Below, one piece after another: positions 33,975-45,276 of a stretch of DNA of 64,000 nucleotides (its first letter is position 1; each line of letters begins with the position of its first letter). The notes below the pieces were generated by a model, which searched no databases, was not told the DNA's origin, and saw nothing but the letters and a program-made list of their open reading frames with translations. This DNA comes from Dioszegia crocea (Eukaryota; Basidiomycota; Tremellomycetes; Tremellales; Bulleribasidiaceae). The stretch covers positions 2,944,809 to 3,008,808 of the forward strand of contig BCKK01000002.1 in the NCBI GenBank assembly GCA_001600615.1, given 5' to 3'. A program made the position numbers and the translations under genes.

Positions 33975-36900
33975 CTACTCTACATCTTGCGTCAGGTCTG
34001 GGCCCTGTGAGCCTGCCGGCACCGAAAGCACCGGGATGGGTGGGCTAAGGTTGGGAAGCGTCTCAGCTGACGAGTTCGCTAAACCGGCAGCGGCAGTGGG
34101 TGCTGTCTTGTTGGTATCCACAGCTGTATCATTAGCGCCCGTCTCAGTATTCCAAATGCGCAGACTCACCCTCTGATCGACACGCCGGACAAGAGTTACT
34201 TCCCTTCTCCAACCACTGATCCACGCAGGCTTTATGATACCCATGCCGACAAGTCAACACTCTGCACTCCTCGCCTTGCTCATAATCTCCCAAACAGATC
34301 AAACACCTCTCCGTGCAATTATCAAGTACCTCTCCGTTTCTCCCCAACTCCGCCATCTGGCTCCCATCCACCATCTTGAGACCTGCCCTCTCGATATCCT
34401 CTTTACTTGCCGTTGGGGCTTTGGCGGGGCCCATCAGCTCAGATATAAGCGCCATATCCTCGTCTGTGAGCGGAGCACCGGTGAGGAGGGCGGGGATGCG
34501 GAGGATAGGGTGGTTGGCGGGATAGTTGCCGCCGATGACATAGACGAGGTATGTATTGACTGGATGAGCGGGTGTGAGGGGTGGCCGGCGCGATAGGCGT
34601 GATAGGAAACGCTCGCGGAATGAGCGTGGGGCAGCAGTGGAAAAGGTTGGAGGAGGGGATGTGACGTGAGCGAGGGATGGACGAGTGGAGTCGGCCGAGA
34701 CGGGTGCGGTACTTTCCGATTGGGGAGGGCGGGCGGTGGATGGGGTACCGTTATTTCCATCGTCGAAAGAGCCGGGTGTATTGAACATATCTTCGGGGTT
34801 TTCAGATGTCGAGTTGGGATCACGCTGAACACTGCGCACCCCAACGAAGATACACGGGACGATCGCATTGGGGTCGTTTGCGAGAGTCGCTGCTGAAGAA
34901 GAATCCGAGCCGGCACCACTTGATGGGCCGGCGCTTGAGGGTCCTGCAGCTGAGGTTCCTGTGACGTCGCCAGCTGTGGGTCCAAAGGGTATTGGCGGAA
35001 AAAGATGAGCCCGGAAGAAATTAAGACTTCGGGGCTGGCCGTTCCGTCCTCCTGAAACTCCATACCGGTCCGAAGCAGGGCCACTGGCGGAGGAACGGAC
35101 ATTCTGCCCAAGTTGAGCGTGGAAAGCGGGGATAGCTGGTGTTTCCGATGGTGTTTCGGTGGAAGAAGAAGTCGAAATGGCAGGCTGGGCGATGTCCTCT
35201 CCGCCTTCTTCTTCTTCTCCCTCGTCCTCATTGTCGTCCCCCTCCACGTCACTGTCTCCCGTGGACTGGTCACTGGTGTCTTCCGAGCCCATCTCCGCCT
35301 CCATCTCTTCCGCCGCTGAAGGTTCCGAACCAACCCCAGACCCTTCCTGCACGGTCTGGATCGTGTCGACATTCTCCAACTCTGCCGCCCAGTCCTCCGA
35401 CCGCACCGACCCAGCGTACGCCCTGACGGCACCGACCAAGTCTCCCTCGAGACCCTGGAGGAACGCCTGGAACTCCGATCCCGCCTCCGCGCCGCCCTGT
35501 GATGCAGGGATGGACAGTGGAGGAACTGAAACTCTGGGTCCGGTTGCTGTTCCTCCCGGAGCCGCGCTGACACCTAATGCGGGTGGGCGTCGGGCATCAC
35601 GAACGACGTTCTGGAGGTATTGGCCTAGAGCTTGTTCGATGCCGTGCTGCGGTGTCCGGGTGGGGCGAAGGCGATTCAGCAAGGATTGTAATGCGCCTGT
35701 CAGGCCTGTGCGTGGTGCAGGTGAGGGAGTGGTTTCCTCTGGAACGGCAAGAAGGGTGTTGGCTGTTGCTGCTGCAGCGACACTACAAGTATGAGCTAGA
35801 GATTCCCCAATTATGAACTGAGCAACTCACGTGAGAAGACCACTGATCATCCTGGCTTGTTGTTCCAATGATGCACCCCTCTCTCGCTCAATTTCTCCTC
35901 GGCGTCGGAACAAGCTTCCGTCAGATATCCGCCGGCCGATATTTGGTCGTCGCGGGGGCGTTGACGAAAACGATGGTATGGACTGACCAGCCGCTCCGCT
36001 GGCCGAAGTGGCTGAGCCCGATGCAATTGAACCTGCGCCACCCTCGGCATCGGCACCTGGTACCACACTCTCCTGAGGCGTTTCACCTAAAGCACCCGAA
36101 GTAATTCTCGTCTGCGCCAATCCTTGGATGACCAGCATAGCGCCAACAGGCACCCGATTCCTCGCCCGAAGTTGATCCAGCTCCACCCTACTTCGCGCCA
36201 GCTCCTCCCGCGCCGTATCGAGCCGAGTCTGAAGCTCGGCCAGCTCGCTTCGCTCAGCAGAGAGTAGATCACGCTCAGAATCAAGCGCTTCTGCCTCTGC
36301 GGCGATCGCATCTCGCTCGACTCTGATAGACTCCTGCTCATCCTCCACTTCCCGAAGCATACGCTCGTAGTACTCATCCTCGTCTGTCGTGTCATCGTCC
36401 TGTACGCCATCGTCGCTGCCGTTGACATTCGCTTCGACCTGCCCAGCGACAGACTCCGTCGCAAGTGAGGTAGGCAGATCACTGGGAGGAGGAGTGGGAT
36501 TGAGATCTGCAGGGCCGGAGAAGCCGAGAAGGGCAGTGAGTGTGCCGGACATGGTTCGACCGGTCGGAGAAGCAGGATTGGGCAGTGATAGGTTACGCGA
36601 GTGAGAGGGTCGGAAGGGAGGGGTGGACGACGTCGTGTTCGAGGTGTCTGGAGTGATGGTTGACGCGGTAGCTACATCAGGTTGTGGATATGGTCTAACT
36701 GGCCCTGGTGAGGATGAGTCGATGGAGGAAGGTAGAGAGTAGGTTGACTCTGTCGCTGTATCCGATGTATGCGCGACAGGCGGTCCGGGTGCAGTAGGCC
36801 GACATGGTGTCCCATGCTGATTCACTCCTGCTTTATCCAATCTCTGACCCCTCTCATCATAAGTCTCCCGCTTGACATCTAATAGTGGAGCGGAGACTTG

Positions 36901-37092
36901 CACAGCAGATCGATCTGCTGGATCTGAGGCACCGATCGGTTTCGGCCCGGGCGGGGCATTTAGATGGCTGGGTTTCCGACGTGTGGAGGGACGGAATGAC
37001 GAAAGTCTTCGCGAGGCGGATGGGCGAGATATGGAAGTGACACCAGTCGTTGGGGATGCCGGGCGAGAGGGTACAGACTGGGAGCCACCCAT
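33975..37092 (-). CDS. RING-H2 protein with N-myristoylation signal (E3 ligase-like)
   Basis: Three exons (minus): 37092-35831, 35782-34170, 34123-33975; 1007 residues. The start MGGSQSVPSRP fits the N-myristoylation pattern (M-G-x-x-x-S). The first part is Ser/Pro-rich; a charged coiled coil follows (about residues 225-320, with VEDEQESIRVERDAIAAEAE), then low-complexity and acidic tracts (EDEGEEEEGGEDI). Near the C-terminus is a complete RING-H2: CLICLGDY, C-R-HGYHKACVDQWL and CPAC, with the eight ligands in C3H2C3 order. The last exon adds a disordered 49-residue tail. Predicted membrane-tethered ubiquitin ligase; substrate unknown. The join of exons 1 and 2 (GLLT-VAAAATAN) makes one gene of what could be mistaken for two. 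Confidence 0.85.
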
Positions 37093-37847
37093 GATTCTGG
37101 TGGCGATTAGTCACTTGTGGACTCTCGCTGTGGAGGGACTTACCGGTGATGCGCGATTCAGAGTGTCGATAGATTCACGAGGAAGAGCGGATCAGAGGAG
37201 GAATTAGGGTACTGGTGGGCAGGCCCCGATAGCTGAGACGGATCGAAGCTTGAGCGGCCAGCTGATGGGGAGTGCGGACGGCGTGTGCTGTCGCGCAGCC
37301 AGTCTTTGAGCAGGTGTCTATCGGTATTCGGTGGGCGGAAAATGGGTGTAAGGCGTGTGCCGAGCTGTGCTATCTGCCTGCCTGAATGGTAGTAGTGAGG
37401 GAAGAAGAACTCCAACCTGACAGTGGTGGTTGTGGTGCACCATACAGGTCCGTCATCGACCCCGCTATAGAGTTCGCGTATCTCCGGGTCGTGTCACAGA
37501 CGTCACAAGGTGTGACAGCCCACAAATTATATATAGCCACCGAAAGCCTGCATTATCATATCTCATCAGGGATGCAGTAAATGGCAGTGTCTGAGTGTCT
37601 CGCTGAGCTGTTCACAACCTTCTGTGAAGGGGAGCGGACGGATGATAGGAAGACATGGTTGTCCTCCACGGTCACAAATTGTCACATCCCCGAGACAAGG
37701 AATGCGGAGTGATGACGTAACGTGACATTTGTCCCTCTCACCCAAAATTCTGACACAACGTTTGCACCGTCCTACTAATTCGTCTGCACATTGATCAACG
37801 TCCCATCCTGCCTCATAACACGATCCGAAGAGATACAGAACGTTACA
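37093..37847. promoter_or_regulatory. Divergent promoter between the RING-H2 gene and translin
   Basis: 755 bp without a gene. A cluster of GTCAC/GTGAC half-sites lies between about 37490 and 37740, with one TGACGTAA CRE-like site at 37713-37720, and a TATATATA run near 37529-37536. Confidence 0.5.
37713..37720. promoter_or_regulatory. CRE/ATF-like site TGACGTAA
   Basis: Matches the bZIP half-site consensus; an identical octamer occurs at 23017-23024. Function is inference. Confidence 0.4.
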
Positions 37848-38969
37848 ATGTCCACCACCGATCAGTCCACACCTTCTGTTTCCGCATCCAGCGGTAGAAT
37901 CGCCAATGTCGACGCTACGTTGACGTCCGTCATCGGTTTACTCGAGTCCGAGGCGAACGTGAAGAAGGTACGTGAGGTATCCAAGCTTCGGTTCTGGCGC
38001 ACATCTTCTGCAAAAAATGATGGCTAATACCAATAAAGGCAATCAGAGAGTCTCTCGAACCCATTGAAGAAGTCTCCCGATCGGCATTGACAGAGTTGAA
38101 CAAGCTCCATTCGGCATCTGCCAAAGATCGTCAGTTTATTTTCGGCTCGCGCCACTGCGCCTGTTCCCAGGGATCGGAAGCTGACGATTGATAGAACAAG
38201 CAATCTGCGAGCGATGTCTCGTCATTATTTCTGGCGCACACCCACTCTGGGCAGACGTCAGCAAACTCGTCCCCAAGGGAGAATTCTACCGGTTCGTCCT
38301 TCTTCCAGGTCAATGAATGGCAAGCCAAGCTGACCTTCTAGCTACTCTTTTGCGATCGGACCGCTCTGCCGATCATTTGTTACTTCTATCGCTTACGCAC
38401 GGTTCATCCTCCACGACGAGCTGGTTCCTGCATTCACCGCTGCGAACTTGATGGGATGTAAGCTTTTGTCTCCTAACTTGGAGATTGATTTCAAGCGGAG
38501 GACAGGAAGCTGACGTCAATAAGTGGGCGGCGACGATTCTGGAGAACTGCAATTGACAGCGGACGATTATCTTCAGGGAGTCATCGGGATGGTCAACGAG
38601 TTGGTGAGCTACCTGCCTGCTTGCGCCTGTAGCGTTGCATACATAGCTGACCTTTCCAGCCTCGTCTTGCTATCAACGCAGTGACAGCTACGAACTTTGC
38701 TCTTCCCGTCAAGATTGCCGCCTTTGTCAATGACGTTTTCCAATCGTACTCTCTGGTGGGTGGCACTCGTCCTCGCAAGCAGGCATACACCTGGAATTCA
38801 TAGCTGATGGTACCAGTTGAACTTGCGTAATGACCAGCTCAGACGTCGATTCGATTCGCTCAAGTACGACCTGAAGCGATGCGAGGATGTCGTCTATGAC
38901 TTGACTCTCAGGGGTTTGACGCCTGTCGTCAGTGGAGCTCAGACTGGGGCTGAGGGCACCACAGGATGA
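37848..38969 (+). CDS. TSN: Translin
   Basis: RNA/ssDNA-binding subunit of the translin-TRAX (C3PO) ribonuclease complex. Seven exons: 37848-37967, 38039-38129, 38195-38291, 38342-38457, 38524-38603, 38660-38755, 38817-38969; 250 residues. All-helical family sequence is clear: IRESLEPIEEVSRSALTELN, FYRYSFAIGPLCRSFVTSI, LQLTADDYLQGVIGMVNEL-PRLAINAVT, NFALPVKIAAFVNDVFQSYS-LLNLRNDQLRRRFDSLKYDL and CEDVVYDLTLRGL. Exon 3 uses the weaker donor GTTCGT. No TRAX gene is seen in the window. Confidence 0.95.
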
Positions 38970-39670
38970 TCTGTCTTCGCGAGCAGCCGAGCAAGGATGG
39001 AGCAAGAATTCCCAGGCGAGATTCACTCGAGGGGACGAGTAGAGAATGTCCCATAGATCCAAAACTTAGAATGCCGAGCGTAATTGACCTCATCGTCTGT
39101 ATATACGCTATACAGCTAGACAGCAATGCATTGTGAGTCATTTGGACTACCAGTCAAGTAACTTAATACCAACTCCCACTTAAGAGAGCCCCAGTAGGCT
39201 GCCGTAATCGGGTGTTGAACCGATCCGGTGGGCTGTAGGACACCAAATGGTCTCCGTCCCTTGGGTTGAGGTGGCTAGAGCGCCCCCCAATCTAATTTGT
39301 GAAGTGTAGATTTCATCTTGTATGAACCTGTGCATCCTACAAGGAGGATTGATGGTCATGGTTGCTTTACCTGGGGCTGGGGTCCGGTTGAGTCAATATG
39401 AAACGTGACGCAATATTTGAGATTGCCACTTGGGGAAGTTTACCCAGGCTGAAACAGGATGGATGGATAATTACCCAATCAAGTAATTTTGTCTCAGGGA
39501 TGTCAGATGACGGTTGCCTTTCAGGGACACCCACAATGCTACCCGCACTGCTTCAAGCTTGGACCGGTTTGGATGTACGGGTCAACGCCAGGCCTCAAGG
39601 GCCGACCTTGACTCAAAAGGAGATGTTGAGAGGAAGATGCAGATGGTTACACACAATATGGCACGAGACC
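38970..39670. other. Convergent intergenic region with an RNA-like hairpin stretch
   Basis: 701 bp between converging stops. Around 39186-39290 there are two neat hairpins (ATCGG-8 nt-CCGAT at 39207-39224 and GGACACCAAATGGTCTCC near 39238-39255) with a GTTGAAC/GTTCAAC box, resembling tRNA arms, but no acceptor stem pairs. No gene is called. Confidence 0.4.
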
Positions 39671-41483
39671 CTATGCCTCATTCATCTGGGCCTCAGCATC
39701 AACCTCCTCCCCATCTTCTTCCCCTTCCTCTTCCTCCTCCGCATTCCTACCAGCTATCAATCTCCGCTTCTTCGCAATCACTCCGCCTCTTGGCCTCCTG
39801 TTCTTCTTCCTCAAGTACTCGTCCACTTCCACACCCTGCGCCTTGAGCCGACCCAGCATCTTGTTGTTCAACAACGACAACTCCTCGTGAGTATAGTCTT
39901 TCTTTCCCTCTACTATCTCTCCACCTTCTCCTTCTGGCACTGGTGCTTCAGTGTTGGTGGATGGACCGGCAGCTGCCGCCGGGCCAGCGAGCTCATCGTC
40001 TTCCTCCATCCCCGGCCAGCGCGGGAGGAGAGGCAATAATGGGTAGAGCTGGAGTTTCGACACGGCCAATCCCGGCGCTGTGACATATTCAGATGACAGC
40101 GACTCGAGGATAGGATGTTGGGGAACGAGGGCCAAGCCATCGGACGATATTTCAGCAACGACGACGGCGGCGGACATCTTCGCTGTGCACTCGGAAGTGA
40201 TGGACGGGGGTGTGATGGTAGATGTCTGCGAGCCGGCGGGGGGGTTTTGCTTGAGGATGCCCCAGGTTGAATCTAGGGATATGGCGACTTGGGGGGAGGA
40301 GGAGGAGGAGGAGGAAGGGAGGACGGTGAAATCTAAGACCGGGAAGTCAAGGGGTAGGGTGGATATTGTTGGCGGTGCGGAAGCTGAATCAAGTGATAAG
40401 GGGAAGGAGTGGATAGCGGCGGCACTGATGATTAGCTCATGTACAGAAAACCGAGTCGGAACAAACCTACCCCTCAGAGAAGAATACCACGAATGTCTGT
40501 TCACCCATAGTGACGGTCCGGATCTTCTTAACGCACACGCCCTGACCAGACGGTAGAGTATAACCCTCCGGAGCGACATAGAATGATCCTTCAGACATCT
40601 CGTCGCTGGCTGGCTCCGCCGTCCCTGCCGCCCCTGCCGATTCCTCTGCCCCTTCACGCTTATTATTATGCCTCTTCTTCACTCTCCGCATATTACTCCG
40701 TGCCCTTCGATGGGGGAGCACCGCAGGGTATATATCCACCTTCCCCACCGCCTTCCCTGTCGTCCAGTCCCATATTCTCAGCCATTGCTCCCCGCCAGCC
40801 GAGATCAGCGTGCCGGGTGACGATTCCGGAATATGCAGAGCTGAGATAAATGCGTCAGACCCAAAGAGGTATCGCTCAATGATGAATGATTTGGGGAATC
40901 GTGAGACCCGGATATGCTCGTCCCGGTCCGAAGTGATGATGTATTTCCCACACGGTGTGAGGACAGAGGCAGTGAGGACGGAGACGTGACCCAAGAGGAA
41001 ATCTGCGTCGGGGTTGAGAGTGGGGTCAGATTGGAGGGCGAGTGGGGTGGGACGAGTACCGGTAGGTGTTCGCGGTGTGTATGGATAGAGATAGACGTCT
41101 CCGACTTTATCACTAAAGACGATATGGGGTTCGGCGTCGGAGGTGGAGGGGGCAAAAGAGAGGTCGGAGCATTTCTTGCTCGTTGGTCTTGTGGACACCA
41201 GGTCACACTTCCCGCCAGTGATAGAGTAGACGCGAAGAAGCTTGTCGTCTGATGCAGTGGCGATATGGGCGCTGTCTGCTGAGATGGCAATGTGACGAAC
41301 AAGGGGGATGAGCTGATCGGCAGTGGTGGAAGTGGAGGTGGATGAGGAAGGGATCGCTTGAGTTGATGAGCCGCTGTGAACGAGTAAGGATGATCCTGAC
41401 GCCACGACAAATAGCGAAGCAGGGCTGGATGAGGAGGCGACGGCAGTGATAGGTACGGGCACGGCCATTGAGAGGTCTGCCAT
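39671..41483 (-). CDS. TRM82: tRNA (guanine-N7)-methyltransferase non-catalytic WD-repeat subunit
   Basis: Partner of Trm8 for m7G46 formation in tRNA. Two exons (minus): 41483-40471 and 40424-39671; 588 residues. WD-type blades are visible: VRHIAISADSAHIATASDDKL-LRVY, KCSDLSFAP...[48 protein letters not shown], and ALHIPESSPGTLISAGGEQW-LRIWDWTTGK. The conserved [12 protein letters not shown] segment is diagnostic of Trm82/WDR4. The C-terminus has an acidic, Lys/Arg-rich tail (KKNRRPRGGVIAKKRRLIAG, then an acidic run). The ATG at 41483 follows CAATACA and gives the expected short N-terminus. Confidence 0.93.
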
Positions 41484-41683
41484 TGTATTAGTCCAATGTG
41501 TGTAAGAGATGCGAGCAAGATGCGAGCCAAAATCTGAAACGGTATGGTATACCGTCCGGTATCTCGATACCAACCGGTTTTGGTATTTCGTCACGGAGAT
41601 TTGCGGCGTTTTGTGAACTTCGCCACAAGGTATTTCGGAACCAGAGGAAAGCAGGCGGCGAAGACCGATGCTTCAGGGTCTAA

Positions 41684-41699
41684 ACGCGTCGAGACGCGT
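41684..41699. promoter_or_regulatory. Two MCB (ACGCGT) boxes upstream of MCM2
   Basis: ACGCGT at 41684-41689 and 41694-41699, ten bp apart, with a near match TCGCGT at 41704-41709; 80-100 bp before the MCM2 start. MCB boxes bind MBF and drive G1/S genes including MCMs in fungi. Confidence 0.65.
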
Positions 41700-41780
41700 C
41701 CAGTCGCGTGAACATTTCCAGCAACCTCTGTCTATCTACATCCTCCCAGGTCTCATCTTACAACACAGACACAGTCCATC

Positions 41781-44700
41781 ATGGTGAATCATCCTTCGCT
41801 CTCGTCATTGGAGCATACTGATCATGCAGTCTTCACCCGGTACTCAGATGCCCCCATCTTCTCAGCCCCGGCCCAAGCGGCGACACTCCCAATCGTCTGA
41901 TGCCAACCCTGCGGCAGGCTCGTCTCCTAATGCGGCTGGACCGTCCGGCGCCCAATCGTCCTTGCCAGGATCATCACCTCCTCCTTCGTCTCCGCCATCG
42001 GCCAAGGGCTTCTCTGACTTTGGCGATGAGGAGGATGTGGGGGATGATGACGATCGAGAGATGCGTGAGATGGGCAGGAGGAGGGATCAGGCAGATGATA
42101 ACGATGATGATGATGATGGCGAGGATCTGTTCAATGACGGGATGTTCAAGTGAGCTATCACACCGTAGTAAAGAGGCGTCGCTGACGGCCAGTGATTACG
42201 ACTCGAATGCCGCTCTCGACACATACTCCCAGGCGGACATTGACGACCGAGAAGATGTCGGCGGATTGACGGTGGACCAAAGGCGTAAGGCCGAAGAAGC
42301 CATGCGCAGGCGAGATGCAGGTCGACCAACGGGACGAGCGACGAGGCGGGAGAACATGCCCGCTTTCCTGGCATCGGACGATGTGCCCGAAGTAGGCGGC
42401 GACGGACTGTTGAGCGGCGTGAACACCCGTCGGAGGCGAAGGCAGTATGATGAGCGAATGGACGAGGATGACGTTGAGGAGGATGTAAGTCCCACATGTG
42501 GACAGTGCTGACGACTAGGAAATGTCCCTGGAACATCTCGGTGATGTCAAAGCTGCGAGTATCGCCGAGTGGGTGTCTATCGAGGCGGTCCGACGGGCGG
42601 TTCAGAAACACTTCAAGAGTTTCATCATGTCTTTTGTCGATGCTGCTGGGAAATCAGTCTACGGACAGAAGATCAAGCACCTCGGAGAGAGTAAGTGCTT
42701 GATTATGACCCGAGCTAATATATAGATAACTCTGAATCACTCGAAGTGTCCTTCCTCCACCTCGGTACATCCCGCCCCATTCTCGCTTACTTCCTGGCCA
42801 ATTCCCCCCAACCCATGCTGGCGCTGTTCGACGAGGTTGCGCTCGAGGCCATTCTTGCCTATTACCCCGCATACGAAACCATTCACTCCGAGATCCATGT
42901 CCGAATCACCGAGCTCCCCACTTCCCTCTCTCTCCGCGACCTGAGGCAGAACAACCTCAACTGCCTCGTCCGTGTATCCGGCGTCGTCACTCGACGATCT
43001 GGGGTCTTCCCACAGCTCAAATACGTCAAATTTGACTGTGGGAAATGCGGCGTCACCCTAGGTCCATTCTTCCAGGACACGAATAAGGAGCTGCGGATCT
43101 CGTTCTGCTCCAACTGTGAAGGCCGCGGGCCATTCACCGTCAACTCTGAGCAGACAGTCTATCGAAACTACCAAAAGATGACTCTGCAAGAGTCACCTGG
43201 TTCCGTACCCGCCGGTCGACTCCCCCGACACCGAGAGGTCATTCTCCTCTGGGATCTCATCGATGTCGCTAAACCCGGAGAAGAAATCGAGGTGACGGGT
43301 ATCTACCGTAACAACTTTGATGCCTCACTCAATACCAAAAACGGTTTTCCGGTATTCTCTACCGTGCTCGAGGCAAACCACATCACCAAGAAGGAGGATC
43401 TGTTTGCCGCTGTGCGGTTGACGGAGGAGGATGAAAAGATGATTCGGACGATGGCGAAAGACGAGCGCATCTCTAAGCGGATCATCAAATCCATCGCGCC
43501 TAGTATCTACGGACACGACGATATAAAGACTGCACTCGCTTTGAGTCTTTTCGGCGGTGTTGCAAAGGATATCAATCGGAAACATCGGATTCGAGGAGAT
43601 ATCAACGTCCTCCTCCTCGGTGATCCCGGTACGGCCAAATCCCAATTCCTAAAATACGTGGAGAAGACTGCAAATCGCGCGGTCTTCACCACGGGTCAAG
43701 GAGCATCCGCTGTGGGTCTTACCGCCTCGGTCCGGAAAGACCCCATGACTCGCGAGTGGACATTAGAGGGTGGGGCCCTCGTCCTCGCAGACAAAGGCCA
43801 TTGTCTCATTGATGAGTTTGACAAGATGAACGATTCGGATCGGACGTCCATCCACGAAGCCATGGAACAGCAATCCATCTCCATCTCTAAAGCCGGTATC
43901 GTCACTTCTCTTCAGGCTCGATGTGCAATCATCGCCGCTGCCAATCCTATTCGAGGGAGATATAACCCCACTATCCCCTTCCAGCAGAACGTCGAGCTCA
44001 CCGAGCCAATCTTGTCGCGTTTCGACGTGCTGTGCGTGGTGAAGGATGCGGTGGATCCTGTGCAGGATGAGATGTTGGCGCGATTTGTCGTAGGCAGTCA
44101 TTTGAGGAGTCACCCCCAGTTTAACGCAGAGGAGGATGAGGTGAATGTGTCAACTTCCGTTGATGCCGATGTGAGTCTTGTTTTTGCTAGTGTGCACCCC
44201 TGCTGACGGACAGATTATCCCGCAAGATCTGCTCCGAAAATACATCATGTACTCCAAAGAGCACATCCGCCCCAAACTGCATCAACTCGATCAAGACAAG
44301 CTCGCCCGTCTATACTCAGACCTGCGACGTGAATCACTCGCGACTGGTTCTTTCCCCATCACTGTTCGTCATCTCGAAAGTATGATTCGAATGGCGGAGG
44401 CGTCAGCCAAGATGAACTTGAGAGAGTTCGTAAGGGCGGATGACATCGATTTGGCTATCCAAGTCACGGTGGGAAGCTTTGTTGGAGCGCAGAAGATCAG
44501 CGTTAAGAAGACTTTGGAGAGGGTGAGTCTATTTCTGACGTTCAGCTTCAGGACACGGCCCCTTGAGATTGACCGGGAACCACAAGCTGACTCAATTAGG
44601 GCTTCAGAAAATACGTTCACCAAGCCAAGGATAACGAAGAGTTGCTCTCATTCCTCCTTGGCCAACTCATCAAGGAGAAGGTCCAGCTTTACCGACATGG

Positions 44701-44899
44701 CCGCGGCGAAAACCCCGCATCGGTCCAAGTTCGTATCAGCCAACTTGAGGCTCGGGCGAAGGAATTGGAGATCTACGATGTGGCGCCGTTCGTCAAGGGC
44801 CGATTGTTTAGTGCGAATGGTTACAAGGTGGTGGGTGATGGAGCCGATCGGGCGGTAGAGAAGGTGTTTACGAGAGTTGGAGGAGGGGACGAGCTATAG
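41781..44899 (+). CDS. MCM2: DNA replication licensing factor MCM2
   Basis: Subunit of the MCM2-7 replicative helicase. Seven exons: 41781-41783, 41830-42149, 42193-42484, 42519-42690, 42726-44170, 44214-44522, 44600-44899; 946 residues. The N-terminal tail is acidic (histone-binding in MCM2). Seen: the zinc finger CGKC-x18-CSNC, Walker A GDPGTAKS, Walker [10 protein letters not shown], sensor AAANP and arginine finger LSRFD, then the winged-helix C-terminus. Exon 1 is the ATG alone: without splicing, that ATG opens an out-of-frame ORF, while splicing at GTGAAT gives M-SSPGTQ. The alternative is an unspliced start at ATG 41824 (MQSSPGTQ). Divergent from TRM82. Confidence 0.95.
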
Positions 44900-45276
44900 C
44901 CTGGACATAGCGAAGCGGACATGTAGTAAAGCAGGGTTTTGGTATTGGTGATTGAGACTGCTGCTTTATATTTTGGGTAGTATCTGTTTATTGTAATGTA
45001 ATCTTTTTCCGTGATCAATGTACGAGAAGCCACGCTGTCGCTGGGGCATCGAGATGAAGACACATTGAATTGTACATGCAGGTCATCCTCCCCCACGACT
45101 GCAGCCCGTAGACATGGGTCCGGGTCAATCAAATTCAGCATTCCTCCCGTCCAGTACTGGAGCCCCGCAATTCCACTGCCACCAGTCAGAATCCGAAGAC
45201 AACGACCGAGAGCATTGTACTGCACTGAGCGCATACATCTCGAAATCTGGACATACCCTCGTCATCTGTTAATACC
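44900..45276 (+). other. Intergenic region before the first F-box-like paralog
   Basis: 377 bp: MCM2 3' UTR and the promoter of the next gene. Nothing else recognised. Confidence 0.4.

Noticed and set aside
34434..35573. 379-codon minus-strand frame overlapping the RING-H2 gene
   Set aside because: Out-of-frame reading of the same strand; the RING and coiled coil belong to the other frame.
39186..39290. tRNA-like stretch on the minus strand with a T-arm-like stem and an anticodon-like hairpin
   Set aside because: The T-loop would be 8 nt, no acceptor stem pairs at the expected distance, and the A-box is poor. A tRNAscan or Infernal run would settle it.
39398..40039. 213-codon plus-strand frame
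   Set aside because: Antisense to the Glu-rich tail of TRM82; composition reflects the complementary strand.
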